A stretch of 7,630 bases of DNA from Chitinophaga pinensis (GCA_943323675.2 CALPIR020000106.1:1-7630); one strand, 5' to 3'; shown: positions 1-6,624, numbered from the stretch's first letter. Program-made: numbers and translations. The notes: generated from the sequence alone by a model not told the origin.

Positions 1-80
1 ACTACTAGCACCGGGATTGCAAATGATGCGAACATTGCGCTGAATTTGCTTTCTGATTTTTGTGTTTGAACTTTGTTCAT
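1..80 (-). CDS. Start of a truncated gene, possibly ExbB/TolQ/MotA-family proton channel (N-terminus only)
   Basis: An open frame begins with ATG at 80-78 and runs off the window edge, giving 26 codons plus two bases. An in-frame TAA at 117-119 with no ATG in between makes this the natural start. The peptide begins MNKVQTQKSESKF, a short polar Lys/Gln/Ser-rich cytoplasmic tail, then turns hydrophobic (residues 17-26, FASFAIPVLV), as at the start of a first transmembrane helix. A polar tail followed by a helix containing an 'IPV' stretch is what I recall for Bacteroidota MotA/TolQ/ExbB proton-channel proteins, which energise TonB-dependent transport. Base composition is clearly richer in GC than the adjacent gap, which supports coding. 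It is co-oriented with the nuo genes but separated by 304 bases and hairpins, so it is probably a separate unit. That it is a gene is fairly likely; the family is a guess from 26 residues, and any small inner-membrane protein could look similar. Confidence 0.5.
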   Translation of the reverse strand, partial: MNKVQTQKSESKFSAMFASFAIPVLV

Positions 81-145
81 TTTGTACAAATTTTTAGAGG
101 ATGCAAAAAAACTAATTTAATTGATAAATGAAAGTAATTGTGGGA

Positions 146-175
146 AAAATTAAAGCATCGCGGAGGCTTAATTTT
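146..175 (-). terminator. Hairpin with GC-rich loop, possible terminator or leader structure
   Basis: Arms AAAATTAAAGC (146-156) and GCTTAATTTT (166-175) are complementary over 10 base pairs with one bulged A. They enclose a 9-base loop (157-165) that is the only GC-rich island in the gap. Read on the minus strand, the 3' arm is GCTTTAATTTTT, so the structure ends in a T-rich tract like a weak intrinsic terminator. It lies 66 bases before the start of the next gene, so it could instead be a leader element of that gene. The pairing is direct observation; the role is inference. Confidence 0.35.
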
Positions 176-214
176 CAATGCCTTAACGTCTAGTAACGTA
201 AATATAATATATCA

Positions 215-222
215 CAAAAGTA
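215..222 (-). promoter_or_regulatory. Possible Bacteroidota -7 promoter element for the downstream gene
   Basis: The minus strand reads TACTTTTG here, matching the Bacteroidota primary-sigma -7 consensus TAnnTTTG. A -33 TTG at the expected 17-23 base spacing is not visible; the nearest TTG (minus strand, 235-237) is only 12 bases away. The element overlaps the AAGTAA-4-TTACTT dyad at 218-233, which could be an operator. If used, it would give the gene at 1-80 a leader of roughly 130 bases that includes the 146-175 hairpin. An 8-base degenerate match in AT-rich DNA is weak evidence. Confidence 0.2.
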
Positions 223-330
223 AAATATTACTTACAAAGACGCTTAAAGTCTTCTTTAGTTAACGAAAACCTGAAAAATAATCAATTATAAATTTTCAAA
301 TTAACGATTGCAATTCTTCATTTTAAATAA

Positions 331-377
331 AATCAAATTAAGAAATTGATATTTACTATTTCTTATTTTATTTGATT
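331..377 (-). terminator. Bulged stem-loop after nuoN, candidate nuo operon terminator
   Basis: Arms at 331-346 (AATCAAAT then TAAGAAAT) and 358-377 (ATTTCTTA, TTTT bulge, ATTTGATT) pair perfectly over 16 base pairs, interrupted only by the four-base bulge at 366-369. The loop is 11 bases (347-357). On the minus strand it begins 8 bases after the nuoN stop codon, and its 3' arm runs into a T-rich stretch (TTTGATTTTATTT). Position and shape suit the end of the nuo transcript. The stem has almost no G-C pairs, so it would be weaker than a classical intrinsic terminator and may instead mark the RNA 3' end after processing. Confidence 0.55.
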
Positions 378-384
378 AAAAGTA

Positions 385-1776
385 TTATTTCAAGATTTGC
401 ATTAACATATCGGGCACTATTGTTATTCCTATTGTAGCTATAGCACAGATAATGGCTACAATCATGTAAGTTGGGTGTATAACCAATGTTTTATCATTTG
501 CTGGTTGACTGTACATTGCTATAATTACTTTTAGATAATAGTAAACAGCAATTATTGAATTAATAACCGCAAACAATGTTAATGTTACGTAACCATTTCT
601 AATGGCCTCACTAAATATGTAGTATTTGCCTAAAAAACCAGCAAATGGAGGTATACCGGCCAAGGATAGCATGAAAATACTAATTAAAGCAGCTGCAAAA
701 GGATTCTTTTTGGCTAATCCATTGAATGCTTCTACATTTTCACTATGGTTACTTTTAAAAGTCATGATGGCTATTGCAAATAAACCAATGGTTGCAATTG
801 CATAAGCAGCAGCGTAAAAAAACACGGAAGATGCCGCATTTGTTTGTGAGCTTAATACACCTAAAAGCATATAACCAGCATGTGCAATACCTGAATAAGC
901 TAAAATACGTTTTACATTTATTTGACTTAACGCTGTAACGTTGCCTACCATCATTGTGGCGCCTGTAACTATTATTAGCAATGGTTCTACGTAGTACATT
1001 GTGCCTCCTAAACAATGGCTGAATAAACGATATAAAGCAGCAAAAGCAGCTACTTTAACCAATGTACTCATAAAAGCAGTAATTAATGCTGGTGCTCCTT
1101 CGTAAACGTCAGGACTCCAAAAATGGAAAGGAACCGCAGAAACTTTAAATAACATTGCGAACAGGAGCATCGTTACTCCCAAATAAAACATTGGTGCAAT
1201 TTCTCCAACGGTAATGTATTTACTTATACCTTCTAATTCAAAAGTTCCACTAGCCCCATATATTAAAGCAATACCAAATAGCAAAAATCCTGATGCAAAA
1301 GCACCCATTAAAAAATATTTCATACCAGATTCATTGCTACGTGTATCAAATCTGCGGCTACCAGCCATGATATATAATGAAATGGATAGTATTTCTACAC
1401 CTAAAAACAACATGGCCATGTTGTTGTAGCTAAACATTACCAGTGCGCCACATAAAACAAATACCATAATTGACAAATAATCGCTTATTTGGTTTTGTTC
1501 GTCTTTGTAGTAATTAGCTGATAAAATAAATATTAATATGGAAATGATAATAGCTAAACCACTAAATGCAATAGCGAAATTATCCATCTTAATCATGTGA
1601 CTTACCGATACCGAGCCGATTGTAGCCGGAGTTGTAATACCCCATTGTTGCATGTTGACTACAAAAATGGCAGATAAACCGATGATTAATGCAGGCACTA
1701 ATAATTTACGAAGGTTTAATACCTCGGCCAGCATACAAAATAAACCTAAGCAAGTTGTATAAATTAAAGTTGTCAT
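385..1776 (-). CDS. nuoN: NADH-quinone oxidoreductase subunit N
   Basis: This is a 463-residue antiporter-like membrane subunit of complex I (ND2 homologue), the proton-pumping module nearest the NuoJ/K connection. The protein is hydrophobic throughout, with about 13-14 predicted helices. The conserved charges of the proton path are visible: Glu128 in GVEILSISLY, Lys211 in the broken helix FKVSAVPFHFWSPDVYEGAP, Lys241 in STLVKVAAF, and Lys384 in AGFLGKYYIF. They sit at a near-constant offset from the E. coli residues I recall (E133, K217, K247, K395). The SGIAHAGYMLLG segment (295-306) is also characteristic of the family. Length is usual, about 20 residues short of E. coli NuoN. The ATG at 1776-1774 lies 10 bases after the nuoM stop, so translation is probably coupled. 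It is the last gene of the operon and is followed by the stem-loop at 331-377. It shows no frameshift or truncation. Confidence 0.96.
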   Translation of the reverse strand: MTTLIYTTCLGLFCMLAEVLNLRKLLVPALIIGLSAIFVVNMQQWGITTPATIGSVSVSHMIKMDNFAIAFSGLAIIISILIFILSANYYKDEQNQISDYLSIMVFVLCGALVMFSYNNMAMLFLGVEILSISLYIMAGSRRFDTRSNESGMKYFLMGAFASGFLLFGIALIYGASGTFELEGISKYITVGEIAPMFYLGVTMLLFAMLFKVSAVPFHFWSPDVYEGAPALITAFMSTLVKVAAFAALYRLFSHCLGGTMYYVEPLLIIVTGATMMVGNVTALSQINVKRILAYSGIAHAGYMLLGVLSSQTNAASSVFFYAAAYAIATIGLFAIAIMTFKSNHSENVEAFNGLAKKNPFAAALISIFMLSLAGIPPFAGFLGKYYIFSEAIRNGYVTLTLFAVINSIIAVYYYLKVIIAMYSQPANDKTLVIHPTYMIVAIICAIATIGITIVPDMLMQILK

Positions 1777-1786
1777 GTTCCGTAAA

Positions 1787-3235
1787 TTATTTAGCTAAGG
1801 CTTTGTTTAAAATTATATCTAGAGATGGTTGAACCAATTCAAATATTGGTTTAGGATAAACACCCATAATAACTATGGTAATTGCAATGATACCTAAAAC
1901 TAAGGTTTCGCTCCAGTTTAGGTCGGCAAAGTGCTGGGTGTTTTCGTTGGTGTTTCCTAACATGGAATTTTGGAACATACGCAACATGTATACAGCTCCT
2001 AAAATAATGGTTAAACCTGCAAAAACTGCTAACCAAGTGTTATACTTAAATATACCATAAATCAATAAAAACTCACCTATAAACCCGTTAGTTAATGGTA
2101 ACGCTACACTAGCAATTACAACAATCATAAATAAGGTATTAAAGCGTGGGGCAATGTTGCGTATACCTCCAAGGTTATTAATGTTAGCTGTTTGTGTTCT
2201 ATTTATGATGATATCGGCACAAAAGAATAAACCAACTACATTTACACCGTGTGCAATCATTTGTAAAACGCTACCCTGCAATCCTTCAATGTTTAATGCG
2301 AAAATTCCTGCCGCTATTAAACCTACGTGAGCTACCGATGAATAAGCAAATAATTTCTTTAAATCATTTTGCATGATTGCTATGATTGATGCATATACAA
2401 TACCGATTACACATAGGGTAATAGCTAATGGTCCCCATTCGGCAATACCAGCAGGAAGTATTGGTAATAACCATCGAATAAGACTGTATGTTCCCATTTT
2501 TAGCATAATACCACTTAACAACATTGTACCTTGTGTTGGAGACTCGCTATAGGTATCAGCTTGCCATGTATGAAAAGGAACAATTGGTATTTTAATCGCA
2601 AATGCTAAAAAGAACATCCAAAACAACCAACCTTGGTTGCAACTGCAAATAGGGTTGTTGTATAAATCGGTAATGTTAAAGCTTGCGTTCGGATTGTAAT
2701 AATACAACATGATAAATCCAAACAACATAAACAAACTACCTGCTAAGGTGTAAATAAAAAACTTTAGTGTAACTGGTACACGGTTTTTTCCACCCCAACC
2801 TAAGGCGATGAAGTAGATTGGTAATAAAGCTAATTCCCAAAAGATATAATACAATAAACCATCATAAGCCATAAATACTCCTATTAATGCAAATTGCATT
2901 AATAACATTAATGAGAAGTATGTTTTAGCATTTGAGTATTCGCGATTAAATCCGCTTAGTACAATTAAAGGAAGTAGGAAGTTGGTTAAACCAATCATAA
3001 CCAAACTTAATCCGTCCATTCCAAGATTGACGCTTATTTTTGGGCTGCTAATCCAATCGTGAAAAAATACGAATGCATCAGGACCTTGTTGTTTAAAAAT
3101 GGTGTATGCGTAAATGGTTAAACCAAACTCGACAACAGTAAATAATAAAGCTACACGCGATGCCATTTTATTGCCAACAAGCAAAACGGCTAAAGCTGCA
3201 ACTAACGGTAATAATAAAAGTAGTAAGGTCATCAT
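1787..3235 (-). CDS. nuoM: NADH-quinone oxidoreductase subunit M
   Basis: This is a 482-residue antiporter-like subunit (ND4 homologue), the middle proton-pumping module between NuoN and NuoL, with about 14 membrane helices. Glu134 (FWELALLPIYF), Lys215 (FAIKIPIVPFHTW), Lys246 (GIMLKMGTYS) and Glu388 (NGFIGEFLLI) align with E. coli E144, K234, K265 and E407, the last three at a constant offset of 19, so the proton route is complete. The terminal Glu in place of Lys is normal for NuoM and separates it from NuoL and NuoN. HTWQADTYSESPTQG (222-236) replaces the proteobacterial LPDAH-type sequence, a variant I associate with Bacteroidota. A Cys-x-Cys (C197, C199) lies in the loop before the Lys215 helix. 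The start is ATG ATG at 3235-3230, directly abutting the nuoL TAA with no gap, which suggests translational coupling. The second ATG is an equally possible start. Confidence 0.97.
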   Translation of the reverse strand: MMTLLLLLLPLVAALAVLLVGNKMASRVALLFTVVEFGLTIYAYTIFKQQGPDAFVFFHDWISSPKISVNLGMDGLSLVMIGLTNFLLPLIVLSGFNREYSNAKTYFSLMLLMQFALIGVFMAYDGLLYYIFWELALLPIYFIALGWGGKNRVPVTLKFFIYTLAGSLFMLFGFIMLYYYNPNASFNITDLYNNPICSCNQGWLFWMFFLAFAIKIPIVPFHTWQADTYSESPTQGTMLLSGIMLKMGTYSLIRWLLPILPAGIAEWGPLAITLCVIGIVYASIIAIMQNDLKKLFAYSSVAHVGLIAAGIFALNIEGLQGSVLQMIAHGVNVVGLFFCADIIINRTQTANINNLGGIRNIAPRFNTLFMIVVIASVALPLTNGFIGEFLLIYGIFKYNTWLAVFAGLTIILGAVYMLRMFQNSMLGNTNENTQHFADLNWSETLVLGIIAITIVIMGVYPKPIFELVQPSLDIILNKALAK

Positions 3236-5164
3236 TTATATAAACAAGCGAATTATCAATAATACCATCATGCCAATAACCATAGCAAACACATAAAATC
3301 CAGTGTTACCAGTTTGCATTAAACGCATGGTTTTACCTGATGTGGAAACTATCCAGGCTGTTGCATTCACAGCCAAATCAATTATTAATTTATCAACTAA
3401 TACCAAGAACAAATCGCTTAGTACGGTAATTGGTTTAACAAAAACGGTTTCATATATTTCATCAACATAAAATTTATTGCTGATTATTTTATCTAAGCCA
3501 GTTAGTGAATTGTCTTCTAGGGGTAATACACTTCTCTTAACATACTTGTTGTAAGCAAAAAGTATCACAACAATGGCTCCAATACCTGCAAAGCTCATTA
3601 AAGCAATCTCTGTGGCATGCGATACTTTTTCGTGATGAGCAAGATATTGTGCTGAACCTTCTGTAACTGATGATAAGTAATTGCTGAATGCGTGTTGAAC
3701 ATGAAAAACTTCTGGTAATCCTAGTAACCCGCCAACTACCGCCAATATACAAAGTATAATAAGAGGTAAAGTCATGGTTAGTGGTGATTCATGAATATGT
3801 TTTTGGGTCTCTTCAGTACCTCTATATTTACCAAAGAATGTTAAGAATACCAACCTAAACATATAGAAAGCAGTAATGAATGAACTTATTGACAAGATTA
3901 CCCAAACTGTTTTGTTTTGTTCGAATGCATGAGCTAGTATTTCGTCTTTAGAGAAGAATCCTGATAGAAAGGGGAAACCTGAAATAGCTAAAGATGCCAA
4001 TAAAAACGTGATGTAGGTTACTTTGATGTATTTCCCCAATCCCCCCATTTTACGGATATCTTGTTCGCCATGTAATGCATGAATAACACTACCAGCTCCT
4101 AAGAATAATAATGCTTTAAAAAATGCATGTGTAACTACATGGAACATGCCACTGCTAAATGCTCCTAAGCCTAAGGCCGCAAACATCAACCCTAATTGAG
4201 AAACGGTAGAGTAGGCTAGTACTTTTTTAATATCATTTTGCAATAAACCAATAACTGCAGCAAATACAGATGTAGCCACACCCACTATTAATATAAACAT
4301 TAATGTAGTTGGTGCTAAAGAGAATAAAATATTGCTTCGTACAATCATATAAATACCTGCTGTTACCATTGTTGCAGCATGTATTAATGCAGAAACTGGA
4401 GTAGGACCAGCCATTGCATCAGGAAGCCAAGTGAATAAAGGCAACTGAGCCGATTTTCCCATTGCACCCACAAATAATAACATGGTGATTGTAATTAATA
4501 ATGCACTATCAGGGGCTAAAGTTTGAGCTTGATTAGCTACGGTTGAATAGTCTATGCTGCCGAAGTAAAACAACATAAAAAACATGCCCAACAAAAAGCC
4601 CAAATCACCTATGCGGTTCATCACAAAAGCTTTTTTAGCCGCATTGTTATATGATTCATTTTTAAACCAAAATCCAATGAGTAAATAAGAGCATAAACCA
4701 ACCCCTTCCCAACCAATAAACATCACTAAATAGTTGTTACCCATTACCAATAACAACATAAAAAAGATAAATAGGTTAAGATAAGTGAAGAAACGAGTAT
4801 AGCCTTCATCATCTTTCATGTAGCCAATGCTGTATAGGTGAATTAAAAAACCTATACCTGTTACCACTAGTAGCATGGTTATGGTTAGCGGGTCAATTAA
4901 AAAACCGAAGCTGATATTGATGTTGCTAAATGCAATCCAATCAAAAATATCTATATTTAAAGATGATGTTGAATTAGTCCCGTTGAATAATGTAATTGTG
5001 CAAATAAAAGAGCCTAAAATAGCTAATGCTGCTATCCAGCCGGTAATCGATTTTGGAAGAAACTTTCCAAACAATCCGTTAATTAGGAAACCGATTAATG
5101 GCAACAACGGAACCAATAATGCCGGAGTTACCAATAAGGTGTCTTGTATCATTTTGTCGTTCAT
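3236..5164 (-). CDS. nuoL: NADH-quinone oxidoreductase subunit L
   Basis: This 642-residue protein is the distal proton-pumping subunit of complex I (ND5 homologue). Family landmarks in order: DPLTITMLLVVTGIGFLIHLYSIGYM near 91-116; Glu153 in IGWEGVGLCSYLLIGFWF; Asp187 in NRIGDLGF; Lys237 in GKSAQLPLFTWLPDAMAGPT; His262 in ALIHAATMVTAG; His346 and Lys350 in THAFFKALLFL; Lys406 in GFFSKDEIL. Each matches a functional residue of E. coli NuoL (E144, D178, K229, H254, H338, K342, K399). The C-terminal part from about 556 carries the amphipathic lateral helix (KFYVDEIYETVF onward to about 605) that lies along NuoM and NuoN, then a final membrane anchor (about 622-642). Full length for the family. 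Start ATG 5164-5162, 27 bases after the nuoK stop; an ATG four codons further in (5152) cannot be excluded. No Shine-Dalgarno site is seen. Confidence 0.97.
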   Translation of the reverse strand: MNDKMIQDTLLVTPALLVPLLPLIGFLINGLFGKFLPKSITGWIAALAILGSFICTITLFNGTNSTSSLNIDIFDWIAFSNINISFGFLIDPLTITMLLVVTGIGFLIHLYSIGYMKDDEGYTRFFTYLNLFIFFMLLLVMGNNYLVMFIGWEGVGLCSYLLIGFWFKNESYNNAAKKAFVMNRIGDLGFLLGMFFMLFYFGSIDYSTVANQAQTLAPDSALLITITMLLFVGAMGKSAQLPLFTWLPDAMAGPTPVSALIHAATMVTAGIYMIVRSNILFSLAPTTLMFILIVGVATSVFAAVIGLLQNDIKKVLAYSTVSQLGLMFAALGLGAFSSGMFHVVTHAFFKALLFLGAGSVIHALHGEQDIRKMGGLGKYIKVTYITFLLASLAISGFPFLSGFFSKDEILAHAFEQNKTVWVILSISSFITAFYMFRLVFLTFFGKYRGTEETQKHIHESPLTMTLPLIILCILAVVGGLLGLPEVFHVQHAFSNYLSSVTEGSAQYLAHHEKVSHATEIALMSFAGIGAIVVILFAYNKYVKRSVLPLEDNSLTGLDKIISNKFYVDEIYETVFVKPITVLSDLFLVLVDKLIIDLAVNATAWIVSTSGKTMRLMQTGNTGFYVFAMVIGMMVLLIIRLFI

Positions 5165-5191
5165 GTGTGCGTTACTTTTCTGATTTTAATG

Positions 5192-5512
5192 TTACCACTT
5201 TAATTTATTAAGCACATTAATGTCTGTGCTGGCAACATTTCTGTATATACTCATCAATAGGGCTAGGCCAACAGCAACTTCCGCTGCAGCAACCACCATG
5301 ATAAAAAACACGAATACTTGTCCATCACTATTACCACTATATGCCGAGAATGACACCAATAACAAGTTAACCGAGTTTAACATCAACTCTATACACATTA
5401 AAATAATGATGGCATTTCTGCGAAAAAGTACGCCCATTATACCTATACAAAATAATAAAGTGCTTAATACTAAATACCAATTTTGTGGCACTGCTTGTAA
5501 TGTATTTTCCAT
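5192..5512 (-). CDS. nuoK: NADH-quinone oxidoreductase subunit K
   Basis: This 106-residue protein is a small three-helix subunit (ND4L homologue) that passes protons or conformational coupling between NuoH/NuoJ and NuoN. The two essential membrane glutamates are present: Glu42 in MCIELMLNSVNLLLVSFS and Glu78 in VVAAAEVAVGLALL, both offset by six from E. coli E36 and E72. The extra six residues are at the N-terminus (MENTLQAVPQNWY). The cytoplasmic tail ends NVLNKLKW; NuoK proteins commonly end in a short 'LNxLK/W' tail. The ATG at 5512-5510 is 21 bases after the nuoJ stop and, unusually for this operon, follows a Shine-Dalgarno-like AAAGGA. Length is normal, 100-106 in the family. Confidence 0.97.
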   Translation of the reverse strand: MENTLQAVPQNWYLVLSTLLFCIGIMGVLFRRNAIIILMCIELMLNSVNLLLVSFSAYSGNSDGQVFVFFIMVVAAAEVAVGLALLMSIYRNVASTDINVLNKLKW

Positions 5513-5521
5513 ATTCTTGAT

Positions 5522-5527
5522 TCCTTT
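5522..5527 (-). promoter_or_regulatory. Shine-Dalgarno-like site before nuoK
   Basis: The minus strand reads AAAGGA (AAAGGAA if extended to 5521), with nine bases between it and the nuoK ATG at 5512. This is good spacing for pairing with the 16S 3' end. The leaders of nuoI, nuoJ, nuoL and nuoN in this window have no comparable site and are A-rich instead, as is usual in Bacteroidota. It supports the chosen nuoK start, but a 6-base match could be chance. Confidence 0.45.
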
Positions 5528-5533
5528 AATTGG

Positions 5534-6031
5534 TTATTTTTTCTCTTTTTTCGCCAATAACACACTACCAATCATTGCAGATAAAAATAGCACTGATGAT
5601 ATTTCGAATGGCAATAAGAAATCTGTAAATAATTTTTTACCAACTTCCTCTACAAAACCAATACTTGTTTTATTTGGCAGGTTAAATTCACCTAATTCGG
5701 TGGCTCGCATTGATGCAATCAATACAACAAAAAATAACCCGGCTGCTATGGCAGAGGCTATTTTGGTTAGGTTTGATTTGTGCGGTTCTGTATCGGCATT
5801 TAAATTTAATAACATGACCACAAAAAGGAATAGTACCATGATGGCACCTGCGTATACTATTAAATGAACAATTGCTAAGAATTGGGCATTTAACAATACA
5901 TAATGACCTGCTATTGTAAAGAAGCAAACAATTAGCCACAATACACTGTACATTGGGTTTTTAGAAAACACAACAGCTAAAGCACTAATTATTGTTAAAA
6001 TAGCTAAAGTTAGAAATAAGTATAAGCTCAT
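5534..6031 (-). CDS. nuoJ: NADH-quinone oxidoreductase subunit J
   Basis: This 165-residue membrane subunit (ND6 homologue) has about five helices and sits between NuoH and NuoK. In complex I its third helix carries a pi-bulge that shifts during turnover. Visible signatures are KNPMYSVLWL (24-33), the third-helix segment AQFLAIVHLIVYAGAIMVLF (49-68) with the conserved Tyr60, and the C-terminal LLPFEISSVLFLSAMIGSVL (139-158) followed by a basic Lys-rich tail KKEKK. Length fits the common 160-200 range; the loop between helices 4 and 5 is fairly short. The ATG at 6031-6029 lies 23 bases after the nuoI stop, and the leader has no Shine-Dalgarno site. nuoK follows after 21 bases. A 215-codon open frame on the opposite strand across nuoJ/nuoK is only a shadow. 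Confidence 0.95.
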   Translation of the reverse strand: MSLYLFLTLAILTIISALAVVFSKNPMYSVLWLIVCFFTIAGHYVLLNAQFLAIVHLIVYAGAIMVLFLFVVMLLNLNADTEPHKSNLTKIASAIAAGLFFVVLIASMRATELGEFNLPNKTSIGFVEEVGKKLFTDFLLPFEISSVLFLSAMIGSVLLAKKEKK

Positions 6032-6054
6032 GATTTGTTGTTAACTCGTGATGA

Positions 6055-6624
6055 TTATTTGTTTAATAAAGGTTGTTTTGGAGAACCTTCCATTTCGTAA
6101 TTCTTTTTACGCTTGCTCACATCTACGCGTCCTGATGCATCAATTCCCTCTACCAATATATCTTTACCGTAAATAAAGTTGCCACGTGTAAATGCGGTTG
6201 GTACAATTCTATCACTTAGGTAAATGGCATCTTTAGGACAAGCATCTTCGCACAAACCGCAGTATATACAGCGTAGCATATTAATTTCATACTTAGCAGC
6301 GTATTTTTCTTCGCGATATAAATTTTCTTCACCCTTTTTACGTTCAGCTGCTTCAATACTTATTGCTTCAGCTGGGCATGCTACAGCGCATAAGCCACAA
6401 GCAGTGCAATTCTCACGACCTTTATCATCGCGTTTTAAAACATGTTGCCCGCGGTAAACTGATGCGATTTCGCGTTTTTCTTCAGGATACCTAACTGTAG
6501 CCGATTTTTTAAATAAGTGTTTTATTGTTATAGCTAATCCACTAAAAATAGCTGGTAAATAAAGCTTCTCTACCCAATTTAGGTCGTGCTTTACAACTAC
6601 TTTTGATCTATTCGTTAATTGCAT
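6055..6624 (-). CDS. nuoI: NADH-quinone oxidoreductase subunit I, 2x[4Fe-4S] ferredoxin-like
   Basis: This 189-residue peripheral subunit (TYKY/NDUFS8 homologue) holds clusters N6a and N6b, the electron relay between the NuoG chain and N2 in NuoB. Two CxxCxxCxxxCP motifs are complete: C73, C76, C79, C83 (NCTACGLCAVACP) and C119, C122, C125, C129 (RCIYCGLCEDACP). Before them, RYPEEKREIASVYRGQHVL (45-63) is the usual segment facing the membrane and quinone region, and the N-terminal amphipathic stretch (about 17-40) would dock on NuoH. I chose the ATG at 6624-6622, 34 bases after the nuoH stop, in an A-rich leader. A longer reading from a GTG at 6684 would overlap nuoH by 26 bases and add 20 polar residues unlike the family, so I reject it. 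The tail (NYEMEGSPKQPLLNK) is unremarkable. It is the only soluble subunit in this window. Confidence 0.97.
   Translation of the reverse strand: MQLTNRSKVVVKHDLNWVEKLYLPAIFSGLAITIKHLFKKSATVRYPEEKREIASVYRGQHVLKRDDKGRENCTACGLCAVACPAEAISIEAAERKKGEENLYREEKYAAKYEINMLRCIYCGLCEDACPKDAIYLSDRIVPTAFTRGNFIYGKDILVEGIDASGRVDVSKRKKNYEMEGSPKQPLLNK

Larger units (their letters stand above)
81..384. other. 304-base AT-rich intergenic region between nuoN and the next gene
   Basis: This is the only gene-free stretch over 300 bases. It is strongly AT-rich, with stop codons in all frames at short spacing. The longest ATG frame I checked on the plus strand (128-193, 21 codons) has nothing to recommend it. The region holds a bulged stem-loop directly after nuoN (331-377), a small hairpin at 237-253 (AAGAC/GTCTT), a dyad at 218-233 (AAGTAA-4-TTACTT), a hairpin with a GC-rich loop at 146-175, an A7 run at 105-111, and a perfect 10-base palindrome TTTGTACAAA at 81-90 immediately upstream of the next start codon. 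I read it as the end of the nuo transcript plus the promoter and leader of the next gene. I see no tRNA, rRNA or recognisable riboswitch. Confidence 0.7.

Noticed and set aside
128..193. 21-codon plus-strand ORF in the intergenic gap
   Set aside because: It is very short, lies across the 146-175 hairpin, and has no leader or recognisable sequence; it fits chance.
237..253. Small hairpin AAGAC/GTCTT in the gap
   Set aside because: Five base pairs with a 7-base loop are expected by chance at this length, and no T-tract or other context gives it a role.
4041..4046. C6 run within nuoL as a phase-variable slippage tract
   Set aside because: It encodes part of the normal MGGLGK sequence in an intact housekeeping gene, and six bases is too short to argue for programmed slippage.
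4875..5183. 102-codon plus-strand frame antisense to the nuoL start
   Set aside because: It is a shadow of the nuoL N-terminal coding region, with no independent features, and is not supported by any promoter or leader.
5220..5867. 215-codon open frame on the plus strand across nuoJ and nuoK
   Set aside because: It lies antisense to two well-identified genes. Its translation is rich in Asn, Thr and Lys with no recognisable domain, as expected from the reverse of hydrophobic membrane-protein codons.
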